Positions 44,963 to 53,867 are shown, counted from the stretch's first letter. The stretch is 64,000 nucleotides of DNA from an uncultured bacterium (GCA_937922985.1 CALAKV010000038.1:16995-80994), one strand, 5' to 3'. A program made the numbers and translations. The notes: a model not told the origin generated them from the sequence alone.

Positions 44963-45334
44963 ATGATGAAGAAATTCAAGGGTTTATTATTTGCTGGCAT
45001 AACAGTTGCATCTTTGGCATTTTCAGCACAAAAAGCAGAAGCTTCTAGTGGCCAAATAGTTGACGGTAACGGAAGACCGGTCGTTGGCGTATGGGTAGAA
45101 GTCAAAGGTGGCGGCTCAGGTTGGGCTCACTTAAATAGAACAAGAGAACCTCATATTGCCGGCTGGAGATACGACACCAAAGGTAGAGATTATAGACTGC
45201 ATGTTGGTGTTGGTGGGACTAGTCAAAACTGGGGAAACAACATTAAATCTGGATGGATTAATGGTGGCCAGACAATAGCAAATGTAAGCACCAACTGGGA
45301 TTGGATATGGGGGAATAAAATCTGGATATCCTAA
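44963..45334 (+). CDS. Small secreted protein, Gly/Trp-rich, unknown function
   Basis: The 123-residue precursor has a clear Sec signal peptide: MMKKFKG, then a hydrophobic core, and a cleavage site after QKAEA (about residue 28). The mature part (about 95 residues) starts with a short carboxypeptidase-regulatory-like strand (GQIVDGNGRPVVGVWVEV) and is rich in Gly, Asn and Trp (NWGNN, NWDWIWGNKIWI). AAGGA precedes the ATG. Size and composition resemble secreted bacteriocin-like or adhesive peptides, but no family is recognised. It has its own terminator. Confidence 0.72.
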   Translation: MMKKFKGLLFAGITVASLAFSAQKAEASSGQIVDGNGRPVVGVWVEVKGGGSGWAHLNRTREPHIAGWRYDTKGRDYRLHVGVGGTSQNWGNNIKSGWINGGQTIANVSTNWDWIWGNKIWIS

Positions 45335-45353
45335 TCTTGACTCCTTTTATCAT

Positions 45354-45381
45354 GAGCAAGTCACCAAACTTGCTCTTTTTA
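45354..45381 (+). terminator. Terminator of the small secreted protein gene
   Basis: A 7-bp perfect stem GAGCAAG / CTTGCTC around TCACCAAA, followed by TTTTTAA. Confidence 0.75.
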
Positions 45382-45404
45382 AATATATCACGAGAAAGGT
45401 TTTT

Positions 45405-45674
45405 ATGTCTAAAAAAATTAATAAAATTAAATGGCAACCAATTTTTAATATTTTGATTATTATCAACTTAATTATAAGTATAATAACTATTTTGTTTCTT
45501 TTTAGAGTGAATGAGGGCGTTAATTTTGTAACTTGGAAAGATACGCATAATAACAATCTCACTCAGGCTCAAATAGAATGCATTAAAAATCCTTCGGATA
45601 GATGTGAAGAAAAAGTCAAACAATATCAAGAAAATCGAGATAATTTTATTCGAAAAACTTTTAATAAAAAATAA
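45405..45674 (+). CDS. Small single-pass membrane protein, unknown function
   Basis: The 89-residue protein has a basic N-terminus, one transmembrane helix (about 12-34) and a polar outer part with a Cys pair (about residues 65 and 73) that could form a disulfide. GAGAAAGG lies before the ATG. It sits between the small secreted protein and rpsO. It could be an immunity or accessory partner of the secreted protein; this is inference from position alone. Confidence 0.65.
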   Translation: MSKKINKIKWQPIFNILIIINLIISIITILFLFRVNEGVNFVTWKDTHNNNLTQAQIECIKNPSDRCEEKVKQYQENRDNFIRKTFNKK

Positions 45675-45699
45675 GTAATTAAAAATTTTTATACAACGC

Positions 45700-45728
45700 T
45701 TGACTTCTTTAAAAAAATTTGTTAAAAT
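45700..45728 (+). promoter_or_regulatory. Promoter of rpsO
   Basis: TTGACT (45700-45705), a 17-nt spacer and TAAAAT (45723-45728), ending 7 nt before the rpsO ATG. Confidence 0.75.
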
Positions 45729-45735
45729 ATTCAGG

Positions 45736-46002
45736 ATGATTACTAAAGAGAATAAAGAGAAGGCAATCGCTTTGACTCAGGTTTCAAAGAATGACGTTGG
45801 TTCGCCACAGGCACAAGTGTCAATCTTGACGGCTCGTATCAAAGAAGTGACGGAACACCTTAAATCAAACAAGCACGACTTCATGGCTCGACGCGGTTTG
45901 ATGCAAATGGTTGGTCGCCGTAAAAAACTTCTAAAATATCTTGAACGAAAAGATTTTGAAGCCTACAAAGCTGTTGTTTCTAAATTAGGTTTGCGAAAAT
46001 AA
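45736..46002 (+). CDS. rpsO: 30S ribosomal protein S15
   Basis: The 88-residue protein starts MITKENKEKAIALTQ and contains GSPQAQVSILTARIKEVTEHLKSN and HDFMARRGLMQMVGRRKKLLKYL, the 16S-binding core. The frame is open to 45700, but that stretch is the promoter, so the ATG at 45736 is correct and the mRNA is probably leaderless. It is upstream of pnp, the usual order, but a terminator and a new promoter separate them. Confidence 0.95.
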   Translation: MITKENKEKAIALTQVSKNDVGSPQAQVSILTARIKEVTEHLKSNKHDFMARRGLMQMVGRRKKLLKYLERKDFEAYKAVVSKLGLRK

Positions 46003-46014
46003 TTTCAAAACCGT

Positions 46015-46050
46015 AAAATCGCCACGCTTAAATGCTTGGCGGTTTTATTT
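46015..46050 (+). terminator. Terminator of rpsO
   Basis: A 12-position stem with one mismatch (AAATCGCCACGC / GCTTGGCGGTTT) around TTAAAT, followed by TATTTTTG. Confidence 0.7.
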
Positions 46051-46079
46051 TTGCTAAATTCACTCAAAAATGTTATAAT
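46051..46079 (+). promoter_or_regulatory. Promoter of pnp
   Basis: TTGCTA (46051-46056), a 17-nt spacer and consensus TATAAT (46074-46079). The leader to the start codon is about 90 nt. Confidence 0.7.
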
Positions 46080-46175
46080 GAAATAGTAAAATTAACGCTG
46101 AATGTGTGGTAGAAATTATTTTCGAAAACCTTTTCGAAGAAGATTCCTGCAACTCATTTGGCAGAAGGAGAAAAT

Positions 46176-48302
46176 ATGATTATAAACCCAACAGGGAAAA
46201 GTGTAATTTCGGTTAGCACTGATTTTTTGGGGCGAAAATTAACGCTAGAAGTTGGCAAAGTTGGCTTTCGTTCAACTGCAAGCGTGATCGCGAAATATGG
46301 CGAAACTGTGGTTTTAGGAACAGTTCAGCTGGGCTCAAAACCAGTAGCTTTAGATTATTTTCCACTATCAATTGATTACGAAGAAAAGTGGTATGCTAGC
46401 GGACGGATTTCTGGCTCACGATTCATTAAACGCGAAGGGCGACCTTCAGACGATGCAATTTTAATTGGGCGATTGATTGACCGACCAATTCGACCTCTCT
46501 TTCCAAAAGGATATCGTGAAGAAGTGCAGGTTGTCGCAACTGTTCTTTCTGCCGACCCAGAATTTCGTCCAGATATGATTGCAATGATTGCAGCCTCAAG
46601 CGCACTTCATCTAGCTGGCGTGCCGTTTGACGGCCCAGTTGCTGGGCTTCGAATCGGTAAAGTGAATGGCGAGTTTAAAGCCTTTCTAAATCCTGAGGAA
46701 CGCGAAAATTCCTCGCTTGATTTAGTTGTAGCCGGAATCGAAAGTGGAATTACCATGGTTGAAGCGGGTGCAAATGAAGTTCCTGAAGAAGAAATTATCG
46801 CAGGTCTCGCTTGGGCTTTTGAGAATTTCAAACCAGCAATCAAACTACAAAACGAACTTCGCGCCAAATATATCGAGGCAGGTTATTTTGAAGAGAGAAA
46901 ATTTGAACTTATTTTGCCAGATGAAGAAATTTCGAAAGAAGTTGAAGCTTGGACAGAAGGAAAATTCGGCTCCGAGATTCGTGAAACCTACCCAAAATAT
47001 AACCAAAATATTGCCGAAATTCGTGAGAAATTTCACTCAGAAATGCTCGAAAAATTTGGTGAAGAAGCTTATGAAGAAATCCGAAAAGATTACGATGAAG
47101 CTTTCACTTTGGCGGTTCATAAAGCTGTCCGAAAGGGAATCGTGGAAGATGGTGAGCGACCAGATGGGCGAGCTCTAGATGAAATCCGCCCGCTTTCAAG
47201 CGAAATCGACTTTTTGCCACGCGCGCACGGTTCGAGTTTATTTACTCGTGGTGTAACTCAAGCAATGAATATCGTAACGCTTGCACCACTTTCATACTCG
47301 CAACTGGTTGATACAATGGAATTTAATGAAATTGAACGCCGTTATATGCATCATTATAATGCTCCTGGTTACACCGTCGGCGAACCGCGTCGATTAGGTA
47401 GCCCTGGTAGGCGCGAAATCGGCCACGGATATTTAGCTCAGCGCGCGCTAGAAGCGGTTTTGCCAAGTGAAGAAAATTTCCCTTATGCTATTCGTAGCGT
47501 AACTGAAATTATGAGTCAGAACGGTTCAACATCAATGGCCGCAACCTGCTCAAGTTGTATGGCGCTAATGAGTGCTGGTGTGCCACTAAAAAATGCTGTT
47601 TCTGGAATTGCAATGGGCTTAATGATGGACGGCGAAACACCTTATATTTTGAGTGATATTGCAGATGCAGAAGATTTTGCTGGCGATATGGATTTCAAAT
47701 GTACAGGCTCAAAAAAGGGAATTACTGCACTACAAATGGATATGAAAGTTCATGGTCTACCAGTTTCAGTTCTTGAAAAAGCAATTCTAACTTCGAAAAA
47801 AGGTCGTGAACATATTTTGCGCCATATGTTGAGCGTAATTTCTGAACCAAAAGCTGAGCTTTCGCCATATGCGCCTCGAATCGAAAAACTTAAAATTAAC
47901 CCTGAAAAAATCGGTGCAATTATTGGCAAAGGTGGTGAAACAATCAATAAAATTACTTCTAAAACTGGAGCCGAAGTTGATATCAAGGAAGACGGATTGA
48001 TCACGATCGCCAGCCCTAATGCCGAGCAAATCGAAAAAGCCCTCAACTGGATTAAATCTTTGGTTGAAGAGCCAGAAATTGGCAAAATCTATCGCGGAAA
48101 AGTGGTTTCGATCAAGGATTTTGGCGCTTTCGTAAATATCCTACCAGGAATTGACGGAATGCTACACATCTCGCAAATATCCGAAAAACGAACCGAGAAA
48201 GTGACTGATGTTTTGAAACAAGATCAAGAAATTTGGGTTAAACTCGATAAAATCGATGAAAAGGGAAGATTAAACCTTACAATGAAAGGCGTGAAGCAAT
48301 AA
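46176..48302 (+). CDS. pnp: Polyribonucleotide nucleotidyltransferase (PNPase)
   Basis: 3'-5' phosphorolytic exoribonuclease. The ATG at 46176 has AAGGAG 7 nt upstream and is preferred over an in-frame start at 46158. The 708-residue protein has a first RNase PH domain, a helical linker, a second catalytic RNase PH domain (RYMHHYNAPGYTVGE, GHGYLAQRALEAVLP, DGETPYILSDIADAEDFAGDMDFK), then KH (IGAIIGKGGETINKI) and S1 (IYRGKVVSIKDFGAFVNILPGIDGMLH). The architecture is complete. Confidence 0.97.
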   Translation: MIINPTGKSVISVSTDFLGRKLTLEVGKVGFRSTASVIAKYGETVVLGTVQLGSKPVALDYFPLSIDYEEKWYASGRISGSRFIKREGRPSDDAILIGRLIDRPIRPLFPKGYREEVQVVATVLSADPEFRPDMIAMIAASSALHLAGVPFDGPVAGLRIGKVNGEFKAFLNPEERENSSLDLVVAGIESGITMVEAGANEVPEEEIIAGLAWAFENFKPAIKLQNELRAKYIEAGYFEERKFELILPDEEISKEVEAWTEGKFGSEIRETYPKYNQNIAEIREKFHSEMLEKFGEEAYEEIRKDYDEAFTLAVHKAVRKGIVEDGERPDGRALDEIRPLSSEIDFLPRAHGSSLFTRGVTQAMNIVTLAPLSYSQLVDTMEFNEIERRYMHHYNAPGYTVGEPRRLGSPGRREIGHGYLAQRALEAVLPSEENFPYAIRSVTEIMSQNGSTSMAATCSSCMALMSAGVPLKNAVSGIAMGLMMDGETPYILSDIADAEDFAGDMDFKCTGSKKGITALQMDMKVHGLPVSVLEKAILTSKKGREHILRHMLSVISEPKAELSPYAPRIEKLKINPEKIGAIIGKGGETINKITSKTGAEVDIKEDGLITIASPNAEQIEKALNWIKSLVEEPEIGKIYRGKVVSIKDFGAFVNILPGIDGMLHISQISEKRTEKVTDVLKQDQEIWVKLDKIDEKGRLNLTMKGVKQ

Positions 48303-48308
48303 AATTTT

Positions 48309-48340
48309 AAAAGAGCTTTCGAAAATGAGAGCTCTTTTGG
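48309..48340 (+). terminator. Terminator of pnp
   Basis: A 9-bp perfect stem AAAAGAGCT / AGCTCTTTT. The loop carries a TTCGAA word. Confidence 0.7.
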
Positions 48341-48377
48341 TTTTGGAGTATATTCTTATAAAAACCATAACAATAAT

Positions 48378-48406
48378 ATTGACTTTTTAACAATTATATA
48401 GTATAA
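48378..48406 (+). promoter_or_regulatory. Promoter of the transglutaminase-like gene
   Basis: TTGACT (48378-48383), a 17-nt spacer and TATAAT (48401-48406), 39 nt before the ATG. Confidence 0.65.
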
Positions 48407-48445
48407 TAAATTTATCATTAAATAGTTAAAACAAAAAATATTAAA

Positions 48446-49681
48446 ATGAAAAATTTCAATAATCTAAACTCAACTTCTCAGTCAGCAGAAAACAATCCAA
48501 AAAATAATTCTCAAGAAAATGATAAATCTATTGAGGTTAGCAACTTTGGTGGTAAGCCAGGTATTGAACTATTCCATAATGGCGTAAGATATGTATTTTT
48601 AAACAGGAGTAATTTCAACCCACAGGTCACTCCTGGCGATCGTTCCGATACGGTAATAATAGAGGCTCACAAGGAAGCTTATAAAAATTCACCCGCAAAT
48701 ACAATCTTATCAGGGAAAATGAAAAACTATTCTGAAGATAGGATTGAAAAAGTCAATAGCAGTTCCTCAGAAACATATCAAAACTCAATTTCTAGAGATT
48801 CTGTTTTAGAAGTTGCCAATTTTTCAGCAAAATTATGCGCTTCAGACAAAAACCTTATGGATTTATAAGAAATTAAAGATATTAAGGATCTGAAAGAGCT
48901 ATCACCTCGACAAGCCATGCTTTTGAGTACGAATATAGTTATGAAATTAAAGAATTATGATAACTCCGAAGTATATGACAGTCATAGAAAAGCCGACAGA
49001 ATGTCAACTTTAGAAATAATGAAGCACCTATCAAAAGAGGGGGATTCGCCACTTGGTGTTTGTAGGAATTATGCCGATATGACTAAAATCATTTTTACGG
49101 CACTCAAAAAAGTTCAAAATCCAGAAACAACTCGCCTTGCCAACACCTATTGTCGAGAAATTGTTGGTGAATCCCCGTGGGATGCCGTAAACCCCTTCAA
49201 GTCTAAATCTGCTGTGGGTCATAAATATAACCAATTCATAACCTTTACTCATGATGGAACCGCCATCACTAATGTAGACCCAACTTGGGGTCAATTAGAT
49301 GGCAATTTATCAAAATACGCATCGCTATCAATGAATATCGTTGAGCGAGAACCGCTTGTAAGTGATTTTATTAAGGATATCCGAGACAAAGGATATTTCA
49401 AGTCGCCAGAAGACAGAAAAAATACTGAAAACTTACGAGAATATTATATGGATATCGCTAAAAAAATCGATAAAGTCATATCAAGACTATCTCAAAAAGG
49501 ACATAATCGAGAAAATAATACATGTTTTGAAAAAATACAAAATATGCAATATTATTCGCTATTAAAATCAGCCGAACTCTCATCTTTCTTGCATGCGCAC
49601 GGCCTAATTAGTGACCAAGAAATGGATAAATATCAAAAAGTTAAATCAGATATTGAGAATGAGATTAATAATACTCAATAA
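48446..49681 (+). pseudogene. Transglutaminase-like cysteine protein, split by an in-frame TAA
   Basis: Two open stretches (48446-48868 and from about 48869 to 49681, with an ATG at 48917) lie in the same frame and are separated only by TAA at 48866-48868. The reading through the stop continues smoothly (EIKDIKDLKELSPRQA), so one gene of about 411 codons has been interrupted. The N-terminal part is Asn/Ser-rich. The C-terminal part carries a transglutaminase-type triad: Cys in LGVCRNYAD, His in VGHKYNQ and Asp in TNVDPTWG. No signal peptide is seen. The ATG at 48917 has no Shine-Dalgarno. The gene lacks the TTCGAA word and may be foreign. Readthrough or a sequence error are alternatives. Confidence 0.72.
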
Positions 49682-49737
49682 CATCAAATTTACATTTTTT
49701 TGAAAGAAAAAAGTCCGCTATTGCGAACTGTTTTCTC

Positions 49738-49830
49738 TGGCGGAGGATGGGAGATTCGAACTCCCGCTCCAGGTTTCCCCAGACTAACGATTTAGCAAAC
49801 CGTCCCCTTCAGCCACTTGGGTAATCCTCC
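49738..49830 (-). tRNA. tRNA-Ser (GCT)
   Basis: Class II tRNA with a long variable arm. The 5' GGAGGAT pairs with ATCCTCC, the anticodon loop TTGCTAA gives GCT, the T-loop is TTCGAAT, and CCA is encoded after G. Confidence 0.96.
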
Positions 49831-49873
49831 AATGTTTCTATTTTATCAAATTTTGCCAAAAAACACAAGAGCA

Positions 49874-49902
49874 TTGACAAAAATTACTTTTTTTGCTATA
49901 AT
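49874..49902 (+). promoter_or_regulatory. Consensus promoter of the VirB2-like gene
   Basis: Perfect TTGACA (49874-49879), a 17-nt spacer and perfect TATAAT (49897-49902), ending 9 nt before the ATG. This is one of the strongest promoters in the window, implying abundant product and a very short leader. Confidence 0.85.
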
Positions 49903-49911
49903 ATAGCCATT

Positions 49912-50379
49912 ATGAAGAATTTTAAACAAGTTTCGAAAATCTCAATCAGCGGTTTTGTAGCTTCTACATTTTCTGCAACCTTCTTGGCATTAAATACTTT
50001 TGCAACCGGTGGAATATTTAGTGGTGGCGTTCAAGGTGGAGCCGATAAAGGTCGTGGTGAAGGTGTTCCAACTCAACTTTTTGGCGAAGGTAACACTGGA
50101 ATTTTTACCCAGATGGTAAATATGATGCTTTTTGCAGTTGGAATTTTAAGCGTTATAATGTTAATTTATGGCGGTTTACGCTATATACTATCAAACGGTG
50201 ATTCGAAAAAGGTTGATGCTGCAAAAAATACAATTCTTTATGCGATCATTGGCTTAATTATCGCAATGCTTTCTTATGCGATCATCAACTTCATTATTAG
50301 CTTATTCTTAGGAGGAGCCGGAACTGGTTTCGGCAGTGGTTCAAACGGAGCGAACGGTATTCCTCCAACGAATGTTTAA
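49912..50379 (+). CDS. VirB2/TrbC-like small membrane protein (pilin-type)
   Basis: The 155-residue precursor has a long N-terminal signal (cleavage probably after NTFAT, about residue 37), a Gly-rich stretch, and two hydrophobic helices (about 64-88 and 103-130). They are joined by the short basic loop YILSNGDSKKVDAAKNT, the topology of VirB2/TrbC pilins. The tail is Gly/Asn/Pro-rich. Such proteins are frequent in CPR genomes and may form a surface filament or channel. The other T4SS genes are not in this window. A consensus promoter predicts high expression. Confidence 0.8.
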   Translation: MKNFKQVSKISISGFVASTFSATFLALNTFATGGIFSGGVQGGADKGRGEGVPTQLFGEGNTGIFTQMVNMMLFAVGILSVIMLIYGGLRYILSNGDSKKVDAAKNTILYAIIGLIIAMLSYAIINFIISLFLGGAGTGFGSGSNGANGIPPTNV

Positions 50380-50431
50380 TTTTCGAAACTAAAAAGTCGC
50401 CTTCTAAGCGACTTTTTCTTTTTGTCTATTC

Positions 50432-51664
50432 TTATAAATATTGGCGTAAACTGATGATAGGGTCTTTTCGAGCTGCACGGAAGGCAGGGTAAAGGCCAAA
50501 AATTACACCAACCAACACCGAAATTCCACAAACCAAAACAGCAATTTGCCAAGAAATAACTGGACTAAACGGTAGAAATACACTCACTCCAAAAGAAAAT
50601 GCATAGCCAATGAGATAACCAAAAAATCCGCCGCTTAATGAAATTATCATCGATTCTGTTAAAAATTGAAACAAAATATGCCGATTATTCGCACCAAGTG
50701 CCTTTCGAATACCAATTTCTCTCGTTCGCTCACTTACATTCACGAGCATAATATTCATAATGCCAATTCCACCAACAACTAGCGAAATGCTTGCCACAAT
50801 TGCCAAAATAAATGTTGAAAGCTCAATAAATTTATCTGATGGATGCGAAATATTTTTACCAGTCAAAACTTCGAAATCCTTTTCGCCATTGTGGTTTTTT
50901 AGCATTCCTTTTTCAATTTCTTGCTGAACTTGATTCAAATTATTAATACTTTTCACACGAATATTCACTTGCTGAATCTGTAGATTTTCACCAATAATTC
51001 GTTTTGCAGTCACATATGGAATAATTGCCGTATTGTTAAAATCAACATTACTAAAGTTAATTGATGAACTTTGATGAGCTAAAACGCCAATCACAATGAA
51101 TTTTTCGCCTTTCATTGTAATTTCTTTTCCTAAAGCCTGAGTTGTTCCAAATAAATCAATGGCCATTTGATTGCCAATCACAACAGTGTTTGCATTAGCA
51201 CTTTCTGCAATAAATTGACCTTCACGAACTTTCAAACCTACAGTTTGGTCAAGGTTTGGACTGGTTGCCAGCAGATTTGCATATTTTTCATCTCCATCGC
51301 CCTTAACTTTTGCTGAAAAATTCGCAAGCGGCGCCACAGCTAAAACATCTTTTACTTTCGAAATTAAGCCTAAATCTTCATTCTTAATTGAACTCTGTGT
51401 AAAATTTCGAGAAGTTGCCAAATTTGTAATAACATTTTTATTATTTGTAGTTAATTCTTTTGGCCGAACTACCGCCAAAGATTCACCCTCAGCTATAATT
51501 TGATTCGAAATCATCGAGCTAACCCCGCCCGAAAGTGAAAAAATTAGCACAACGCTAGAAATCCCAATCATTACACCTAGCATTGTAAGAAAAGTTCGCA
51601 AACGGTTAGCGTGCAACGATTCAAATGCATTTTCAATATTAGTTTTTAAAACTCGCAAGCTCAT
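50432..51664 (-). CDS. MacB-type ABC transporter permease
   Basis: The 410-residue membrane protein has an N-terminal transmembrane helix (about 20-45), a large extracytoplasmic MacB_PCD domain (about 50-245), and three C-terminal transmembrane helices of the FtsX domain, with ERTREIGIRKALGA between the first two. Such mechanotransmission transporters export peptides, lipoproteins or antimicrobials. It is cotranscribed with the ATPase gene immediately upstream (adjacent, no gap). No MacA-like adaptor is present here, as expected for a cell with one membrane. Confidence 0.9.
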   Translation of the reverse strand: MSLRVLKTNIENAFESLHANRLRTFLTMLGVMIGISSVVLIFSLSGGVSSMISNQIIAEGESLAVVRPKELTTNNKNVITNLATSRNFTQSSIKNEDLGLISKVKDVLAVAPLANFSAKVKGDGDEKYANLLATSPNLDQTVGLKVREGQFIAESANANTVVIGNQMAIDLFGTTQALGKEITMKGEKFIVIGVLAHQSSSINFSNVDFNNTAIIPYVTAKRIIGENLQIQQVNIRVKSINNLNQVQQEIEKGMLKNHNGEKDFEVLTGKNISHPSDKFIELSTFILAIVASISLVVGGIGIMNIMLVNVSERTREIGIRKALGANNRHILFQFLTESMIISLSGGFFGYLIGYAFSFGVSVFLPFSPVISWQIAVLVCGISVLVGVIFGLYPAFRAARKDPIISLRQYL

Positions 51665-52465
51665 TTAAACTCCCAACTCTTCTTTAATTTCATCAATTTT
51701 TTCTTCAACTTTTTCAATTTTATCGAGCGTATTTAGCTTTTCATCTTTTTTCGAAGATTTCTTTGCAGGTTTTTTCTTAACATCTGTATCAATTTTGCCA
51801 TCAAACATTGTAATAATTCGTGTTGCATAAGCCATTAAATCTGGATTATGCGTCACCATAATAATTGTGTTGCCTTTTTTATGAACTTCAGCAAGCTCTT
51901 CCATAATAATATGTGAGCTTTTCGAATCAAGATTTCCCGTTGGCTCATCAGCAAGAATAATTGAAGGCTTATTCACGAGCGCCCGTGCAATTGCTACGCG
52001 CTGAGTTTGCCCACCAGAAAGTTGCCACGGCATATAAAATTCGCGCTCACCAAGATGGAATTGTTTTAAAACTTCTGAAGCTTTTTCGAGCCGTTTAACT
52101 TTTCCAATTCCTTTATAAACCAGTGGTAAAGCCACATTTTCAATTACGGTTAGACGGGGAATTAAGTTAAAATTTTGAAAAATAAAACCGATTTTTTCGC
52201 TTCGAATTTTCGCTTGGTTGCGACGCGACATTCGCGCAACATTCTGCCCGTCAAGAACATAATCTCCCTCAGTCGCACGATCAAGAAGGCCAATTGTGTT
52301 TAAAAGTGTGGTTTTTCCGCATCCAGAAGGCCCCATAATTATAATAAATTCGCCCTGTTTAATACTTAAATTCACACCGTTTAAAGCATAATTTTCAGCG
52401 TCACCAACACCAAAACGCTTTTTCAAATTTCGAAGTTTAACAATCTCTTTTTCATTTTTAGCCAT
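51665..52465 (-). CDS. ABC transporter ATP-binding protein (MacB/LolD class)
   Basis: The 266-residue ATPase has Walker A GPSGCGKTTL, the Q-loop FIFQNFNLIPRLTVIENVALP, signature LSGGQTQRVAIARAL, Walker B IILADEPTGNLD and His switch MVTHN. The C-terminal extension (about 225-266) is Lys/Glu-rich and coiled-coil-like, an unusual addition to this class. It partners with the downstream permease. Confidence 0.93.
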   Translation of the reverse strand: MAKNEKEIVKLRNLKKRFGVGDAENYALNGVNLSIKQGEFIIIMGPSGCGKTTLLNTIGLLDRATEGDYVLDGQNVARMSRRNQAKIRSEKIGFIFQNFNLIPRLTVIENVALPLVYKGIGKVKRLEKASEVLKQFHLGEREFYMPWQLSGGQTQRVAIARALVNKPSIILADEPTGNLDSKSSHIIMEELAEVHKKGNTIIMVTHNPDLMAYATRIITMFDGKIDTDVKKKPAKKSSKKDEKLNTLDKIEKVEEKIDEIKEELGV

Positions 52466-52567
52466 AGTAATTCTATTATATATTTTTTTGCTGTTTTTCG
52501 CAAATTATTTCAGATGATTTTTTAGAAATTTCAAGAAGTTTCCACAACCTTTTCCACAATAAATAAT

Positions 52568-53020
52568 TTATTCGTGGTGATATTTTCCGCCAGAAGAAAT
52601 TTCTTGCGCACGATAAATTTGTTCAACCAAAATTAAGCGCACAATTTGATGCGGAAAAACTAATTTCGAAAGGCTCCAAACAAAATTTGCACGTTGGCGT
52701 AATTCATCAGCCACACCAAACGCACCGCCAATCACAATCACAAAATTTTGCGAATTCACAAAACCGTTCGTCAGTATTTTCGAAAATTCTGGACTAGAAA
52801 TATTTTTACCGCGCTCATCGAGCAAAATCACAAAATCATTCAGCTTAATTTTCTCTAAAATTCGCAAAGTTTCTTCTTCGCGAGCTTTTTCTTCGGCAAA
52901 ATTCGAATGCGCTAAAATTTGCCACTCCACTTCAAACGGTTTTTTTAATCGTTTTTCGAACATTTCAATTCCGCTTGCAACCCATTTTTCATGTTTTTTA
53001 CCAATCGCAATAATTTTCAT
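52568..53020 (-). CDS. rlmH: 23S rRNA pseudouridine-1915 N3-methyltransferase RlmH
   Basis: The 150-residue SPOUT-class (knotted) methyltransferase has LLDERGKNISSPEF, the SAM-binding VIGGAFGVADELR, and the C-terminal LVFPHQIVRLILVEQIYRA with the final YHHE. Length matches the family. Confidence 0.95.
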   Translation of the reverse strand: MKIIAIGKKHEKWVASGIEMFEKRLKKPFEVEWQILAHSNFAEEKAREEETLRILEKIKLNDFVILLDERGKNISSPEFSKILTNGFVNSQNFVIVIGGAFGVADELRQRANFVWSLSKLVFPHQIVRLILVEQIYRAQEISSGGKYHHE

Positions 53021-53056
53021 ATTCTTATTTTAACATTTTTTTAACTTTTTTCGGAC

Positions 53057-53085
53057 TTGACTTTTCAATGTAATTATGCTATAAT
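53057..53085 (+). promoter_or_regulatory. Promoter with a long structured leader
   Basis: TTGACT (53057-53062), a 17-nt spacer and TATAAT (53080-53085) give a transcript start near 53092, about 176 nt before the next ATG. Confidence 0.75.
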
Positions 53086-53163
53086 TAAAACAGTTGTGAT
53101 TATTAAAAACACAACCGAACATTATCAGAATTGAGCTAAAAGATGTTATCCATTTTATTATCT

Positions 53164-53224
53164 TTTTACTACTTAGCAATAAGTTTTTAAAGATCCTTTA
53201 AAGATTTCTTGCTAAGTAGTAAAA
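53164..53224 (+). promoter_or_regulatory. Large hairpin in the 5' leader (16-bp perfect stem)
   Basis: Arms at 53164-53179 and 53209-53224 (ending TTAGCAA / TTGCTAA) are perfect 16-bp complements. The 29-nt interior holds a second palindrome, TTTAAAG-ATC-CTTTAAA. A smaller GTTGTG/CACAAC hairpin lies upstream. No T-run follows, so this is not a simple terminator. It may stabilise the mRNA or control translation of the 53268 gene. Confidence 0.6.
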
Positions 53225-53267
53225 CTTGGTAAAATAAAGAAAGATCTCAAAAAGAGAGGTAGATAAA

Positions 53268-53609
53268 ATGGAAATTATTATTAATAATTTGACTCCACAC
53301 GAAATCAACATTATCGATAAAGATGGAAAAGTAGTTAAAACCTTTCCATCTGATGGAGAAGCGAGAGCTACTCAAGATGAAGTTGAGATTGGAACGGTTG
53401 AAGGTATTCCAATCATTAAAATGACTTTCGGTGAGCCAGTTGGTTTGCCGGAACCCAGTGATCGCGTATTTTACATCGTCAGCGTTATAACCGCGAAAGC
53501 TGCAAAATCAAGTGGTCGAACCACTAGAGATTTATTTATCACTGGTAAAACGGTGAGAAATGACAAAGGCCAAATTATTGGCTGCCAATCATTGTGCATA
53601 TTTGAATAG
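53268..53609 (+). CDS. Small conserved protein seen in phages and bacteria, unknown function
   Basis: The 113-residue beta-rich soluble protein begins with an NLTPHEINI strand, followed by VVKTFPSDGEAR, FGEPVGLPEPSDRVFYIVS and VRNDKGQIIGCQSL. I recall this pattern from short bacterial and phage proteins without assigned function; no database was consulted. The start has GAGAGG 7 nt upstream. It is preceded by a long folded leader and followed by its own terminator. Confidence 0.72.
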   Translation: MEIIINNLTPHEINIIDKDGKVVKTFPSDGEARATQDEVEIGTVEGIPIIKMTFGEPVGLPEPSDRVFYIVSVITAKAAKSSGRTTRDLFITGKTVRNDKGQIIGCQSLCIFE

Positions 53610-53626
53610 CTCAGTTCTATCAATTC

Positions 53627-53656
53627 AAGCCTTGCAAAAAAGCAAGGCTTTTTCTT
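53627..53656 (+). terminator. Terminator of the 53268 gene
   Basis: A 9-bp perfect stem AAGCCTTGC / GCAAGGCTT with loop AAAAAA, followed by TTTCTTTTTT. Confidence 0.85.
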
Positions 53657-53672
53657 TTTTATGTTATAACTC

Positions 53673-53701
53673 TTGACTTTTTTATTTTTTTGTGATATAA
53701 T
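53673..53701 (+). promoter_or_regulatory. Promoter with a second long leader
   Basis: TTGACT (53673-53678), a 17-nt spacer and TATAAT (53696-53701). The predicted leader to the 53868 ATG is about 160 nt and contains self-complementary segments including CAGCTTTCGAAGCTG and three TTCGAA words. Confidence 0.7.
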
Positions 53702-53867
53702 TAAGTTACTTGCGTGGAGCGAGAGAACATTTCAGAAGTAGGAATCTGGCTAGCTTTGCCGAATTTTCAGTTTCGAAAATTGAGTTTAAAAATTAAGCTC
53801 AGCTTTCGAAGCTGAAAGTTTCGAAGAAATTAATAGTCGGGCGGACTTTAAACGCGGAGAGAATAAT

